A stretch of DNA of 64,000 bases from NCBI RefSeq assembly GCF_001522545.3, contig NC_031768.1:94119669-94183668 (forward strand). The letters are read 5' to 3'. Every line of letters starts with the position of its first letter. Positions within the stretch are counted from its first letter, which is position 1. A model generated the notes under the pieces. That model did not search any database. It saw only the letters and a program-made list of their open reading frames with translations, and was not told the origin of the DNA. Shown here in pieces: positions 27,001 to 38,790 of this stretch. This DNA is from Parus major (Eukaryota; Chordata; Aves; Passeriformes; Paridae). Both the position numbers and the translations under genes were made by a program.

Positions 27001-30000
27001 GGTGAAGCACTACATAGATGAGCTGTATTTCTTTTGTGTAAATGCCCAGTGCACATGGTCAGAGGGGGGAGTTCTAGAGGATTTATTTGCATGGAAGTCA
27101 GGTGCATGTATTTGCATTGTTACACTAAAGAGATTGGGAGTATGCATTGATGCACTGAGAGGGACTGCTTAGCCTTTAGCAAACCACTAGCAAACCTGAG
27201 TTTGTCTTACTGCAGAAAAAACCCCAAACCAACCCCAGATATAAAAATATCCCTTAATGGGGTTTGTTGGAGCCTAAATAACCTAAGTAAAGTTCTATGG
27301 GGATTCAGATCAGTAATATGAAGAACAAACTTGGGGCTCACTCTATAAGAGCCACAACTCAATAGGATGCATTTTGGTTCTGAGCTACAATCTCCAGGTT
27401 CCAGTATTGACAGCCACAATCAAAGGCTTCTTTGTCATGTCTTTGCTATTCAGCAGCTTCTGGGAGAGTGCCCCTGACATGACACAAGAGAAAGATAAGG
27501 GTTAGTCTTATCCAGAGGGTTTCACTACTGCATCCAGCTCAAGGACAAACTGCTGACAGACTCTGCAAAGCTGGGGCCAGAATATACATGGGCTGGGAGA
27601 GACAGAAGCAGTGCTTTATCTAGGTGCTGAACTCCGGAGACAGCCTCATAAGGCAGATGTCCTGTGGTATCCTGTACCAATTCACATGATGTGATGTGAG
27701 TTCTTCCTTCGAGACCCTGTTGGGAAATGCAGTCTCCACCTTGCTGATTTACTGCAGGACTACTGATAAGGAAAGGCCTGTGCAGCAGAACACTACCCAC
27801 AGCACAACAGGGATGAGATAGGCAGCACATGTGCAGAGGGAGATCAGCACCTTAGCCAAAGATACAGAAAACAGCAATTGTAAAATATTCCATGTCTTAC
27901 AATACGGGAAACAGCACAACCCTCACATCAGAGATACTTTGTCTCTCACTGTTTGCCTTTGGGAGCAGAAAGAATGGCTATATACAGTTAATGATACCAA
28001 ACACCGCCCAGCATAGCAATAAAAAACACCAAAAAATATATTAAGTACTGTCATGGTCATTTTATCCTTTTGTTTTTGTTTTAAACTGAACTAATAACTT
28101 AGCTCAGCAATGGTCAGGACTAGAAGGCCACACCAGGACTGTAATGAAGGTATAACCCTGGGGAACTATTCTGATTATAGTGAAGGTTTCAGCTGACTTC
28201 ATTTTAATTAATCCAAGTAGTACAGCACTCTGAATCCCCAGATATCTCAGATCAATTCAGAGACTAACATGACTCGTTTTACAGCACACTATAACATTGC
28301 TCTGATAAATTCTTCAATAGTTCTTCTAAGTCTCAGAGGTAATCTAATTTCTCTTCTATTTTTATTTTAGAGGCTTTCAAAAGACATTTCAACTATGTAT
28401 CACTAAAATCATGTGGCTGTAGAATGCCAAATATAGTATCAGAAACCAAATATCTCTTCAATACTTGTATTAATTAAAAGCACAAAGACATTCCTAATTA
28501 CAAAAGAAGGGGTTTTTGTATTGATAAAGCATTTAAATTTAAAATAGCTCTCTATTATAATAAAGATAAACCACAGTAGCATTTTGTGAAGAAGTTCAGC
28601 AATGTACTAGCATAATAATGTGAGATAACATGACAAGATAAAAGCAGGATGTTCAAGATTTAACACATATACATTTTCTGTCATATACATTTTCTGTATC
28701 ATCCAGGCTTAAGGGAGTCATGCCTAAAGTCTGAAAAAACTTGCATAGAAATACATGGCAAATGAAGAACCAGATCCCAAAATTAGCAAGTTTTGAGTTA
28801 ATACATCATAAGACCCATAACATGATGTCATTTATATCTTTAAATTCAGAAAGCACACAAATTTTCCTGTGCATTCTCCTCTGCATCATGAATTCACCAG
28901 TGTTTTGCTACTGCATGGAAATGAAAACATTAAACTGCCCCAGTACTCTCCCTGCTTCTACTGAGACACTGCAGTTCCCAGTATCAGTTAAATGTTGACC
29001 TGCAGAGGTGGCTGCACACTGTCCCCATCCAACAGCCATAGCAGACACCAAACCTTCTGCCAAGAGTGATGTAAAAACCAGAAAAAGCTCCAGACAATGT
29101 GAAAGGACCAGGAAAACCCCTGAAGACAGTATTCAAGCAGCAAGGGCTAAACCCAAGAGAAGGGCAGCCAGCACATACCACTGAAGCCAGTGGCAGTGAT
29201 GGCAGGAAAGGGAATGAGGGCAAGAGACGCAGAGCTCTAATTCTGAGCTGGAACACTTCTCCTTGTTGTCATGTAGAAAATGCTTTGTTTTCTGCAAAAC
29301 CCAACCCTGTCCCCTTCTCCATGGGGTGAGCTGCTGCACCCCCTGCTCAGGGTCTGGACAGTCATGGTTCTTTGGTCCCTGCTAGAGGCACTGTCACACA
29401 GGAGTGGAAACACACTTGCTCCTGGCAGCTCCTACCTGTGTGAAGTGGTACCAAATCCCGCCCTGCTACACCACCAGGCCAAATGCAGCCCAACTCTGCC
29501 AGCTGTTCATTGCTGTTACCTAAGTTTTTTAAAAGACAGGCACTTAAGAAGCTGGGGGAAAGAAAGAGAAGTAAATTCACATGTCCCTTACCCCAGTGTA
29601 TCCCATAAAGCTGACAAAACCCAACCCAATTAAAATAAAGTATGAATCAGATTAGTTTTCCAAGGTGAAACTGTTCTGTGCAGGATAAAAATGCACATCT
29701 CACTTCTGTGCAGGAGCAATGAAGTAAATGTGATTTAAGAGACTAATAATGGATTTCCTTTGACAACAGGAGAGGTACAGAGCTATGCTCACGTCTCCAG
29801 CAAGGCATCTAGTTCATTATTTTCTGTTTGCTTCTGCTAACCCAACAGTATCACAGATTTTCCATTTTACAGTTGTCATTACCCCAACAGTTACAATAAT
29901 AATCTGTAACAGTAAACAATCACAGAATTGGGTAAAAGCAATGGCATTCTCCAGAGCATGTAAAGTTATTCCAGGCTGGAAACCAGTCATTCATGCTTAG

Positions 30001-32946
30001 CAGTAACTGTTTGTGAAACCAATGCTTGAAGAGCCTGGCCTGCAAACCTCAAAAAGGAAAAAGCATCAAATAATTCCTGCAGAACAGGGCACAAAACCTG
30101 ACTTTTTTATTTGGAGAGGTAGTCTCTGCACAGATTTGCAAGCCTCAGTAATTTGATTTTTTTTTTTTTTTTTTTTTAACACTGGACAACCAACTGAGTA
30201 TTTAGTTCAGGTTTCAGAAGAGCTTGAATGATGCATTTAAAACCCCCTGGGTGCAGCACCACTTACACCGTGTTCAAGCCAGCAGGAAAGGAACAGCTGC
30301 TATTGCTCTCCCTGCCTCAGGGACTGGGAACCCTGCACCAGGAATGTGTGAGAGTACCAGCACTTACATGCTGCAGCCTCAAGTGATCTAGAATTCCCCT
30401 CCTAATTTCTATTCTTCACTCATGCCATACCTCTTAACTGCATCCAAGGATGTGGAAAGGTAAATAACAGTGTACATCACCTTGGGCTGACCCTAAAAAC
30501 TGCTTCAAAACTGCAAGCTTGGGAAGATCATAGGCAGGACCCCAGAAGGGAGCCCAAAAGAGCTTAAGCCTACAAAGCTCCATCACTCCATGGCTCTGAA
30601 CAATACTCTGTCTGACAAAAAAAGGTGTAAAAGAGATAGGTCAAAAGCCTCCATCCTGTGCACAAGACAGAAAACATTCAAGAGATCAAACAATTCTCAA
30701 CTTCCAGACTGAAAATGGGAAGCAAAGGTGACAGCAGAGGATTTTAATTCAAAAAAACAACGCTGTTCTGGTTTCTTGGTCAAGACTTGTGTTAGCCTGT
30801 ATTTCACTAAGCATTCTTGTAGTCTGCTATACAAGGGTGAAAAAAAGTTCCTTCTGCTGTGTTCTTATGTTCAGTTGTGGGGTCATTTTTCTGAGAGTTT
30901 TGAAGTGTACAGAGCCAGGAATTGGACATGATCACACGATCTGTGCTGAATTCAACACTGTCTGCTACAAGGTGTGAGCAACTCGCCTGCAGAACAAACA
31001 GGAGTCAATCCCAGTCTGTCTCAGATGGTTCCCCTCGTTCCTCTCAGGAGGCCCAAAGCAGGCAGCTGCTCCTCCTCACTGGGAGTGCTTGCTGTGGCAT
31101 CCCAATAGATTAGGCTCCATTCCCCATGAATCTATACGTTATTAATCTTATCTGAGGCAGACAGTGCTGACGCCCAGCTTCCTCAGTGTCTGGAGGAATA
31201 CCAGCTGTCTCCAGCTCAGCACAAGGAAACTGAATCTCTGCATGTATCAAGAAGAAATATTTCCTAAGGATTCAGAATCCTTCCCCTCTCCTTTTCCCTG
31301 TGCACTATCAAAGTAACTGCCTGGGATTCATATGCCACTCCATGGCTCTGCATGCCCAGGAGCAACACAGTCCTCTCTTTATCTTCTGCTGGCAGAATGA
31401 CTGTGCCACTTTCACTCACACCAGGACCTGGCCCCAGTAGCCCATCCATTTGAGGTGTTTTTGGATGGGCTATGCAAGAACTATCTTTATTAGACCAACA
31501 GAAGGCGATGCCCAGACTTTGCAGCCCGTGGAAGACAGGGCAGCACACCTCTCAGAGCACAGGAATGGACACTAAAAAAAACACCTTCTGTACTCAACAA
31601 CTCCTTAAAATGCACCTCTAAGAAGTCCTTCATGTTCTTGGTTCTAAGGTTGAACAATTTCTATCTTTTTTTTCATCAGCTGAGGAGCATTACAGCCATG
31701 AGATACCAAACATCTGCTAGTGCTGTAAATAAAACAGTTGATTGCTACTGAAAGACAATCAAATTGAGAAACAACATCTAAGCTTGAACTTAAGAACAGG
31801 TTTGTAAGGGGTAGCAGGTAAGATTCATATCCATCAGCCTTAGATGATATCCTTAGTTCATCTTAGAGGTGAACTTAATGAATTTGATGGCAAATTACAC
31901 AAAAAAAAGAGGGAAGAAATGGATTTTAACTGACTTACAGAGCTTTTGAAGTCTCTAACCATCTCAAAGATATTCTCATGGTTGTGTAGATGTGGCACAG
32001 CCTTGTACATTACAAAAACATGTTTGACAGGTAGATTAACTACTTAAAATCCAAAAAGCACTAACTACTGTAGCTAATTTTGCATCAGAAACTTGTTTCT
32101 TTGACCAGTTTTGCATTTTAGGCTGCAGTCCAGCAGGAAGTTGGTTTATGAAAGTCAGATTAAGACACACATATCTTGCATATCTTATCCTCTCAAGGAA
32201 CTCAGGGGTCTCTACTGTGTCAACATTATGTGTGAAGAAGCACTGTTTTTACTTAAGAACATTACACTCTAGGGTAAAAAGGGATTTTCAAATCCCCTAA
32301 ATCAGGAACTGAGACTTTGCTAGCAAGTGGAAGTTTTCTACAATTCAAAAGGTTATTAATTAATTAATTTCAAAAGTGATGAAAGCAACCTGAAATGGCT
32401 CACATATATTTTTACTGCTTTTTACTGTAGAAAGTGACACACCATGTACAGGTCTAATAAAAACAGACCGGTTGTTGTTATGAAAAAGACACTAATTTGA
32501 CCCATTGTTTCCCACAGCTTTACAGCACTAATAAATCCATGTTTGTGTAATTGATCTATAGAACTAATGACCAGTAAGAGTGCAAAAGGTGGTGATTAAA
32601 GCAATAGAAATACCCCATTATACAGAAGTTATTGCTGTTATGTGTGGAGGTACTGTGTGGTAAGAGTATTAACTTCAAAAATCATGCTCATTTTACACAG
32701 TTGGGCTTTCCAATGAAAGCTGGATTTGGATCATGTTAGAGGAATAACATGCTCTCAAGTGTTATTTTATTTTTTAAATTGGTAATTATAATGAAACACT
32801 CTGGCTGAATAGTATTACCCTTACCCACTTACACCATCAAAACAAGATGTCAAATTTACTTTTCCTAAAGCTTGATTTTGGCAAGGCAAATCATCTGTAC
32901 TCTCAGGTACTGTTTGGAAAGCAGATTAGCAGATTGAGCCATTTAC
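21094..32946 (-). other. CMSS1: CMSS1 long intron 1, segment B
   Basis: Unique AT-rich intronic sequence. It contains an A13 run at 25965-25977, a T21 run at 30157-30177 and a small tandem duplication near 28668-28698 (two copies of ATATACATTTTCTGT). A GC-richer zone lies at 29000-29600. Overlapping open frames at 24000-24640 and 29000-29640 on both strands lack recognisable motifs. A possible plus-strand promoter/first-exon arrangement lies at 21186-21502; see findings. Confidence 0.7.
30157..30177. repeat. Poly-T tract (21 T)
   Basis: Uninterrupted run of 21 T. On the minus strand it would read as a poly-A tail, but no retrocopy or retroposon body was recognised on the adjoining side, so its origin is unexplained. 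Confidence 0.9.
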
Positions 32947-33101
32947 CCCCTCAAATATTTCACTTTTTACATTGCCATACTTGTCACATAACTTCAGCCG
33001 TGGCAAATAAAAATCTGTCATAAATCTGGGTTTGACAGGGCTCTTTATGCCTCTTGGAGCAGGCTGATAAGTTTTGTAGGATAAGCCCTGGTATGAAGTA
33101 T
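32947..33101 (-). CDS. Candidate coding exon of an unrecognised gene
   Basis: On the minus strand an acceptor TTTAATTTTTTCAG is followed by 155 nt open in one frame, then a donor GGG|GTAAAT. The frame gives two bases of a split codon (NAT) and 51 codons, phase 1 in and 0 out. The product is rich in Lys, Pro and Tyr, with pieces such as SYKTYQPAPRGIKSPVKPRF, LPRLKLCDKYG and VKSEIFEG. This composition resembles real coding sequence more than translated intron. I do not recognise the protein. It does not match any part of CMSS1 and is on the same strand, so it could be an alternative CMSS1 exon, an exon of a nested minus-strand gene, or a relic. A 51-codon open stretch can arise by chance, so confidence is modest. 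Confidence 0.3.
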
Positions 33102-36100
33102 CTGAAAAAATTAAAGATTTCCAAGTAGCAAATTGAAACATATTATACATACATACTCAAATTCCACGAGGCAAACCTACTCACATATATTTACCTGGCA
33201 AATATATATGAAGGTGCTTTGTCTGTTTATCATTGTAAGAAAGGAAGGCTGGATAAGCATTTATATCTCAACAAATTAGCTTCAGCCTATAGGCTTCTCC
33301 ACACTCATATCTGGGTTTGACTCTTACAGTCACCTATGTATTTCTTTTTAGATACTGTCACTAAGCCTTCATCACAAGGCAATGACAATTAGTTCCCATT
33401 AACTGATTCCAAATTAACCTGAGGTCTTAAGAATCTGATGTCTCACATACTAATGCAGAGTTGGAGCCAAGATCTGCCTGTTTATACAGGACAACGTAAT
33501 TTAAATATACACTAGTAAGAGAGTTAGATTTTAATCATGTAAGACACAGTATTTGTCCAAGCAAAAGCACAAGGGGAATACACTAAAAACCAAAAGAAAA
33601 TAAACCCCTCAAAATGTGGCTGTTGAAAGAAAATTATAGTTGCATCTCATGTTAGAAATGTTGATATATGAGTTGAGAGTTGCTGCCAAGGTAATGGTCA
33701 TTCTGAATGCATATTGCTTGTTCAGCTTCTACTCACAAGATTTAAAGAATAAAACAACATATAGGTTTGCATAGATCTGATACTTCACGTAAAACTAAAC
33801 AAGTTGTTTTGTTAAAATCAACCACCATTCTGCATGTGTTTAGAAAAAGTCACATTTTTCAGGAGTCTTTTAATCAATCGTAACAATTTATAAGCCCATT
33901 TCAAAAATAAATATTTAGAGGTCATGTAAGCAATGAACTCAGAGAATGGCTGAGATCCAAGCATTGTGTAGACAGAATGACATGATCCTCCAGACATCCT
34001 TCTGCCCATGTGGTGCCATCAAAGAATTTTAGGGGTTTCTTTGGTTTTTTTTTTAAACATGATGACAAAAATTAGGAAGGAAATAGAGAGACATATGAGA
34101 ACTGTGAAATGAGGCAGGAATAATCCAAGAGGGGTCATATCCCATCACTCAAACATAGGACAGCAGAAGGGAAGGAATGAGATAAGAAGAAAAATCAGAG
34201 CAGCAATGGCAGCCAGGTCTTTTCGTGGAAAGAACTTAAGAACAAAATTAAAACAAAAAAACAACCCTCACATTTCTCTTCAGACATCAACTATTCTCTG
34301 TACTCTCCTCACCAGTTTGGACATGACTTTTACCAGGAAACCATTTCCAATTGCCCATTTGGACTGTGAGGTGCTTGAGGAAAGCACTGAGGACTCAGCT
34401 GTCTTGCCAACATTAAATGTGGTTGGCAAAATACTGCTCCACTAATTATTTCTCCTTGATCAAAAAGCTTCCTGGGGGTCATTAAAGAAAAGAGAAAGGA
34501 GAAACAATGCCTCACTCCTGATAAATTATCTGCCATTTCAGACCACTGGAAAACTCTAGAAAAGTGCTGCCTCTCCTTCAGTTTAAATACAAACACAAGA
34601 GATTGAGGCACCTTGTGATTTTGACAGCCATGCAAAAGACTCTTCTCTGGCCTGACCACCAACCATGCCAGGTCTCTGTAGCAATTTGCAGCAATATCCT
34701 TCATTGGATTACGCTGCTAAATTAGCTGCAGATGCTTCTGTAGTCAATCTTTCCTTAGCTTTGTGCTTCAGAAAAAATGAACTGGAAAAGTCTACTTCAT
34801 TGGCTCTGTATCAGCCACAAAAGACTGCATGAAGCCATGAAGTCAAGCTCAAACGCCCCTGGAGAATTCTGGAGCATCACTGTCATACCCTGATTTTACA
34901 ATTTCATCCACTCAGCTGAAAGGATGTTTAAAACCAACATTTCTGGGGACAAAGAAAATCTCATTTCATTCTTCTCTCATTACTGAAGTGTGGCTGAAAC
35001 CTATTCTCAGAAAAGCCAAAAATAAATAAATGCTGGTATATGCAGGGAAGTTCTTGCCTCAGAAGTGGAATTTCTTACAAGAACTGTTGAACAGCCGAAG
35101 ATATAGGAAAGAACACTATTATTTCTCTCAGCAAAAGCAATTGCTAACATGATTATATCATCTCCCTTTAAGGTTCATTTGCACAAAGGGAGGTGAGCCT
35201 ATCAGTAAGTAACAGACTAAATTATCACACGCCGTAAAATTCTCATTCTGTAAGTGCCACATAGCTGAATATCATCATGAAAGCAGATCCCATACTCAAG
35301 GTAAAAGCCATCTAAGGCCTTCCTGTAAACTCAAGCTCCATTTCAGACCCTGAGATGCTGTTTCTTAACAGCATGACACGAGCCATCGTCCTTACAGCGA
35401 GGCTGTTTCTGAGAAACACCACTGCACTTCCACGCCTGACTCTTCTACTTTCTCAGGTTTACCTCCATATCTGAAAAGCTTGCTCCAACTCATCCTATAC
35501 CATGAGCTAAAACCCTAAACATTAAACCCTCACTTCTTCATTTTGGGTTTAAGTCTGAGATTGAGAATCTAATAAAACTCAGGATACTCAAACTATGTCC
35601 TGAAACTACAAAATACAGTCCATTTCCCAGTACCTTCCGTAAATATAATGGAAAAAATACTACAAAGCTTATCAGAAACAAAAGCCAACTTCTCTACAGA
35701 AGAGTAGAGATGTCAGAGGGCAGCCACAGCCTCTAGTGAAAACAGATATGCCAAAGCACAGAACGGGAAGATGATTTTTCCCAAATCACAGGCCAAGTTA
35801 AATGGCAACGCCAGGAACAGTATGCAAATATTACTGATGTGGTAAAACATCTGCAAGCCCATGTGTGGCTTTTCTGCTTATTTACATGTCTCTACATCTA
35901 GTTATTTTTCACATGCTGAATATGCAAGACTGAACTATGCTTTTCCCACACTTGGGAAGTGTTACATGTAACTGCTCGTTATTTTCACAGCCTGAATTAC
36001 CACCAGAGTGGTAATTTTGAAGGCTTTGAACAGCCTTCATTCACCTAAAGTCCTCTGTCTTTATGCTTGCAGTTATCATATTTCTCTTAGGGTTACTAGA

Positions 36101-38627
36101 AATAGTATTTCTCTTAGTTCTGAAAACTCTTTGTGGTTAAATAGGGTAAATCCTCCCTGTCCCTTAGTACTTTTAAGGTTGTTTCTCCAAGTGCCCACTG
36201 TGCTGAACTTGGGTTACATCACAAAAGAAAAAGAAAGCCACCAAGCATCCCCCCTGGTGTTGGTGGCACTGAAGCAGGGAGGCTCAAACAGGCAGGGAAG
36301 GAGAAGGTGCTGTAGTCCTCCTACCTCCTGCTTTCTATGGGCAATATCCCCATTTCTCAGGACACTCTTGGTGACTCCTTGTCCCACACAGAGCCCACAG
36401 TGCAGCTCCCAGTGCACATCCCTTTGTCTTTGCTTCTTAGGGACTCAAAGATTTATATATGACAACCACAATATGTCTGTGTGTATGTCTGTGTCTGTGT
36501 GTTGATCCCAGAGTTTTTGTCTTGGCCCACAGCCATTGAGCCAAGGTTTGACAAAAAAGCCGGAGAAAGCAAATTCCTGCAAGTTCTTACAAGTTTTGTG
36601 AAAACAGGCAGGAAGGCAATTCTATAATTATCTTTGTGAAAGGCGAGGCTGGCATGTGCAATCTCAGAGAGAGGGGAGCATCCCAGTAAATTCCTCAACC
36701 ATGGGAAAAGTATCCACTGAGACTCACAGTCAACCACTGGACACAAATTTATAGGCAAGAAGACATGTTCAACCCCAGTGTTCAGAAAACTACTCATCTG
36801 GCTAGGCAGGCACTGCAAAACATAGTAATTTGAATGATTTATTCCATTCTTTCTTCTAAATCTTTCCCAGCATTGGATCAGGAGGGAGCAAACTGGTGGG
36901 TGACACACATTTGCTAGCACAGCAAGGATCTTTATAAAAGCAGATTTTGTATTTTCCAAATTAAACAGAAAAAACGCCAATGACAGGGTGTGGTAAGGAA
37001 TCCTGTTTGTTTCTAAGCCTCTTTTCAAACACTTTGCATGCATGTACATTCAAATACAGACAGCATCTATTCTGAAATAAGCACCAGGGTAGAGCCAATG
37101 CATCTGTCTTGGGGTAGCTAAGTTTACTTTTTCAGGTTCTGTATTTCAGAGCACAGTTATCTATTATGAGTATTTTGATCACACATCCCCGATCAGCACT
37201 GGCTGTGACTGCTTAAATAAGAGGGGAAAGGGGAAGACGGAGCCCATCATCACCCTTATTCAAGTCATGCTCCTTCAGCTGCTCACGAGCAGTTCAGCTG
37301 CACAAACCAGGCTGGCAATGGCCCTTTACTCGGGCTGTTTACTGCTCACCCTGCTTGAGATGACCCAGGGCAGTCACAGAGCAGAAGCAAGCCACTCACC
37401 TGGGAGATCTGCAGGCGACTGGAGGAAGCAGGCTGTGACCTTTTTGGCCAGCAGAAACCACAGCAGGAATATGGTGCTTGTACAAACCTTATTGTGCAAC
37501 ATAATACTTCCCTGCTGGCGTCATAATGCAAGGGGAAACTATTTCCCACTGCAGCTTACGATGTGAGGATGTAGCCTCAACACAAAACAGTGCATGAATT
37601 TCCAGGCTAAAACAGTTGTGCCAGACCAGACATGCACACTCTTAAGGAGTTCAGACCTGGGCAGGCACATATCACACACATTGCCCACAACAGCAGCAGT
37701 GGTAACAGTACAGGCAGCAGAGAATGGAGGACAGGAGACTCAGAAATGTGGCAGCACTGCCCAGAGGGTCTCACCACTGAGTGAGAACTGAGCTTTGACA
37801 CATCTTCTCTTGAACTTTCATAGTTCCAGAAACTAAACAGTGTGGCAGGAGAGCTGTGGACTCCCTACAGCTCTGTCCACCTAACCCAACTGCATCAAAT
37901 CTTGGTACCTAATACCACCATCTTCTCTCCACCCCACATATAGCTACATTTCTTCCCCCCACAAAACTTTGAATGTTATTTTTCACAAGTCAAAATTACC
38001 AACACTGATAGAAATCTTAAATCTCTGTTCTAAACCTTATTTTTAAAAAGCTTTATGATTGCACTAAATATATCTCTATCTACTCCAACCCTCTCCACTC
38101 AATCCCTATCTATAGATCCCTTAATGAGATTTATTCAATTTATTTTCTAGTTTTCCAGGTAATGACATGACAGACCTTCAACCTGGTCATGCACAATCAG
38201 CAAAGGAGAGGTCAGTGAATTGGCAATAACAAAGTATTTGAGAGCCAGCAGCTCAGGGAGGGGGAGTTCAGATATTCAACAATAATGTGCTAACACAATT
38301 GCATCCTTCCCTCCACAAAGACTCCAGTATAAGAAAAAGTTTCAGGAGCAGATCCTTCACCGTAATCTCCTAGATTATTTTGATCTGGTTACTCAAGCAC
38401 AGTTTGATTTGCTTGCCTACATCTGAGGCTGGCACCCACAACAAAGATCTGGTGCCTGAGGTCTAGAGAAGGGACCAAAATACAACAGGTCCTACAGATC
38501 TGTGAAGCTTGTAATAGGCAATCATGCAAGGACTTGAGTTTAATCTCTTGTCCCTGGTTTTCTGTTGCTTTCACATTCCCCAAGTCAACAGCCACTTCTT
38601 TTAGGAATTTGGGATGAACATGCATTT
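33102..38627 (-). other. CMSS1: CMSS1 long intron 1, segment C
   Basis: Unique AT-rich intronic sequence. The longest open frame of the window (198 codons, minus, 36453-37049) and a 165-codon plus frame (36008-36505) overlap here. The first ends in a translated TG-rich simple tract near 36476-36500. Neither has recognisable motifs. A perfect octamer ATGCAAAT lies at about 35822-35829. No retroposon is recognised. Confidence 0.7.
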
Positions 38628-38649
38628 CTTGCCAGCTCTCACTGGCAAG
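38628..38649. repeat. Short perfect inverted repeat next to the SINE
   Basis: CTTGCCAG and CTGGCAAG are exact 8-base inverted arms separated by six bases. They end where the tRNA-like head of the SINE begins. They may be incidental or part of the pre-insertion site. Confidence 0.6.
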
Positions 38650-38790
38650 TGAGATGTGCTCAGATGGTCAGAGCACGGTGCTAAGAGCACCCAGGCTGTG
38701 GGTTTGATCCCCTTACGGACCATTCACATCAGAGTCAGATTTGATGAGCCTTGTGGGTCCCTTCCCACTCAGAGCACTCTGGGATGCAGG
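38648..38790 (+). mobile_element. tRNA-Ile-derived SINE with CR1 tail (TguSINE1-like)
   Basis: Bases 38648-38722 align by eye with tRNA-Ile(AAU). The A-box region GTGCTCAGATGG, the anticodon-arm region GGTGCTAAGAGCACC, the B-box GGTTTGATCC and the 3' end TTACGGACCA can all be read in order. The tRNA part is followed without a break by a stretch containing GATTTGATGAGCC and TTGTGGGTCCCTTCC, which is the 3' end of avian CR1 LINEs. A tRNA-Ile head on a CR1 tail is the design described for zebra finch TguSINE1, mobilised in trans by CR1 reverse transcriptase. The divergence (damaged A-box, changed anticodon loop) says the copy is old and not a functional tRNA. No clear target-site duplication was identified. 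Confidence 0.82.

Noticed and set aside
36008..37049. Longest open frames of the window (198 codons minus, 165 codons plus), overlapping
   Set aside because: In 128 kb of double-strand reading space one frame of this size is expected by chance. They overlap on opposite strands, have no motif or splice context, and one end translates a TG-rich simple tract.
38648..38722. Functional tRNA-Ile gene
   Set aside because: The acceptor stem and D-arm do not pair, the A-box is damaged and the CR1 tail follows directly. It is the SINE head.
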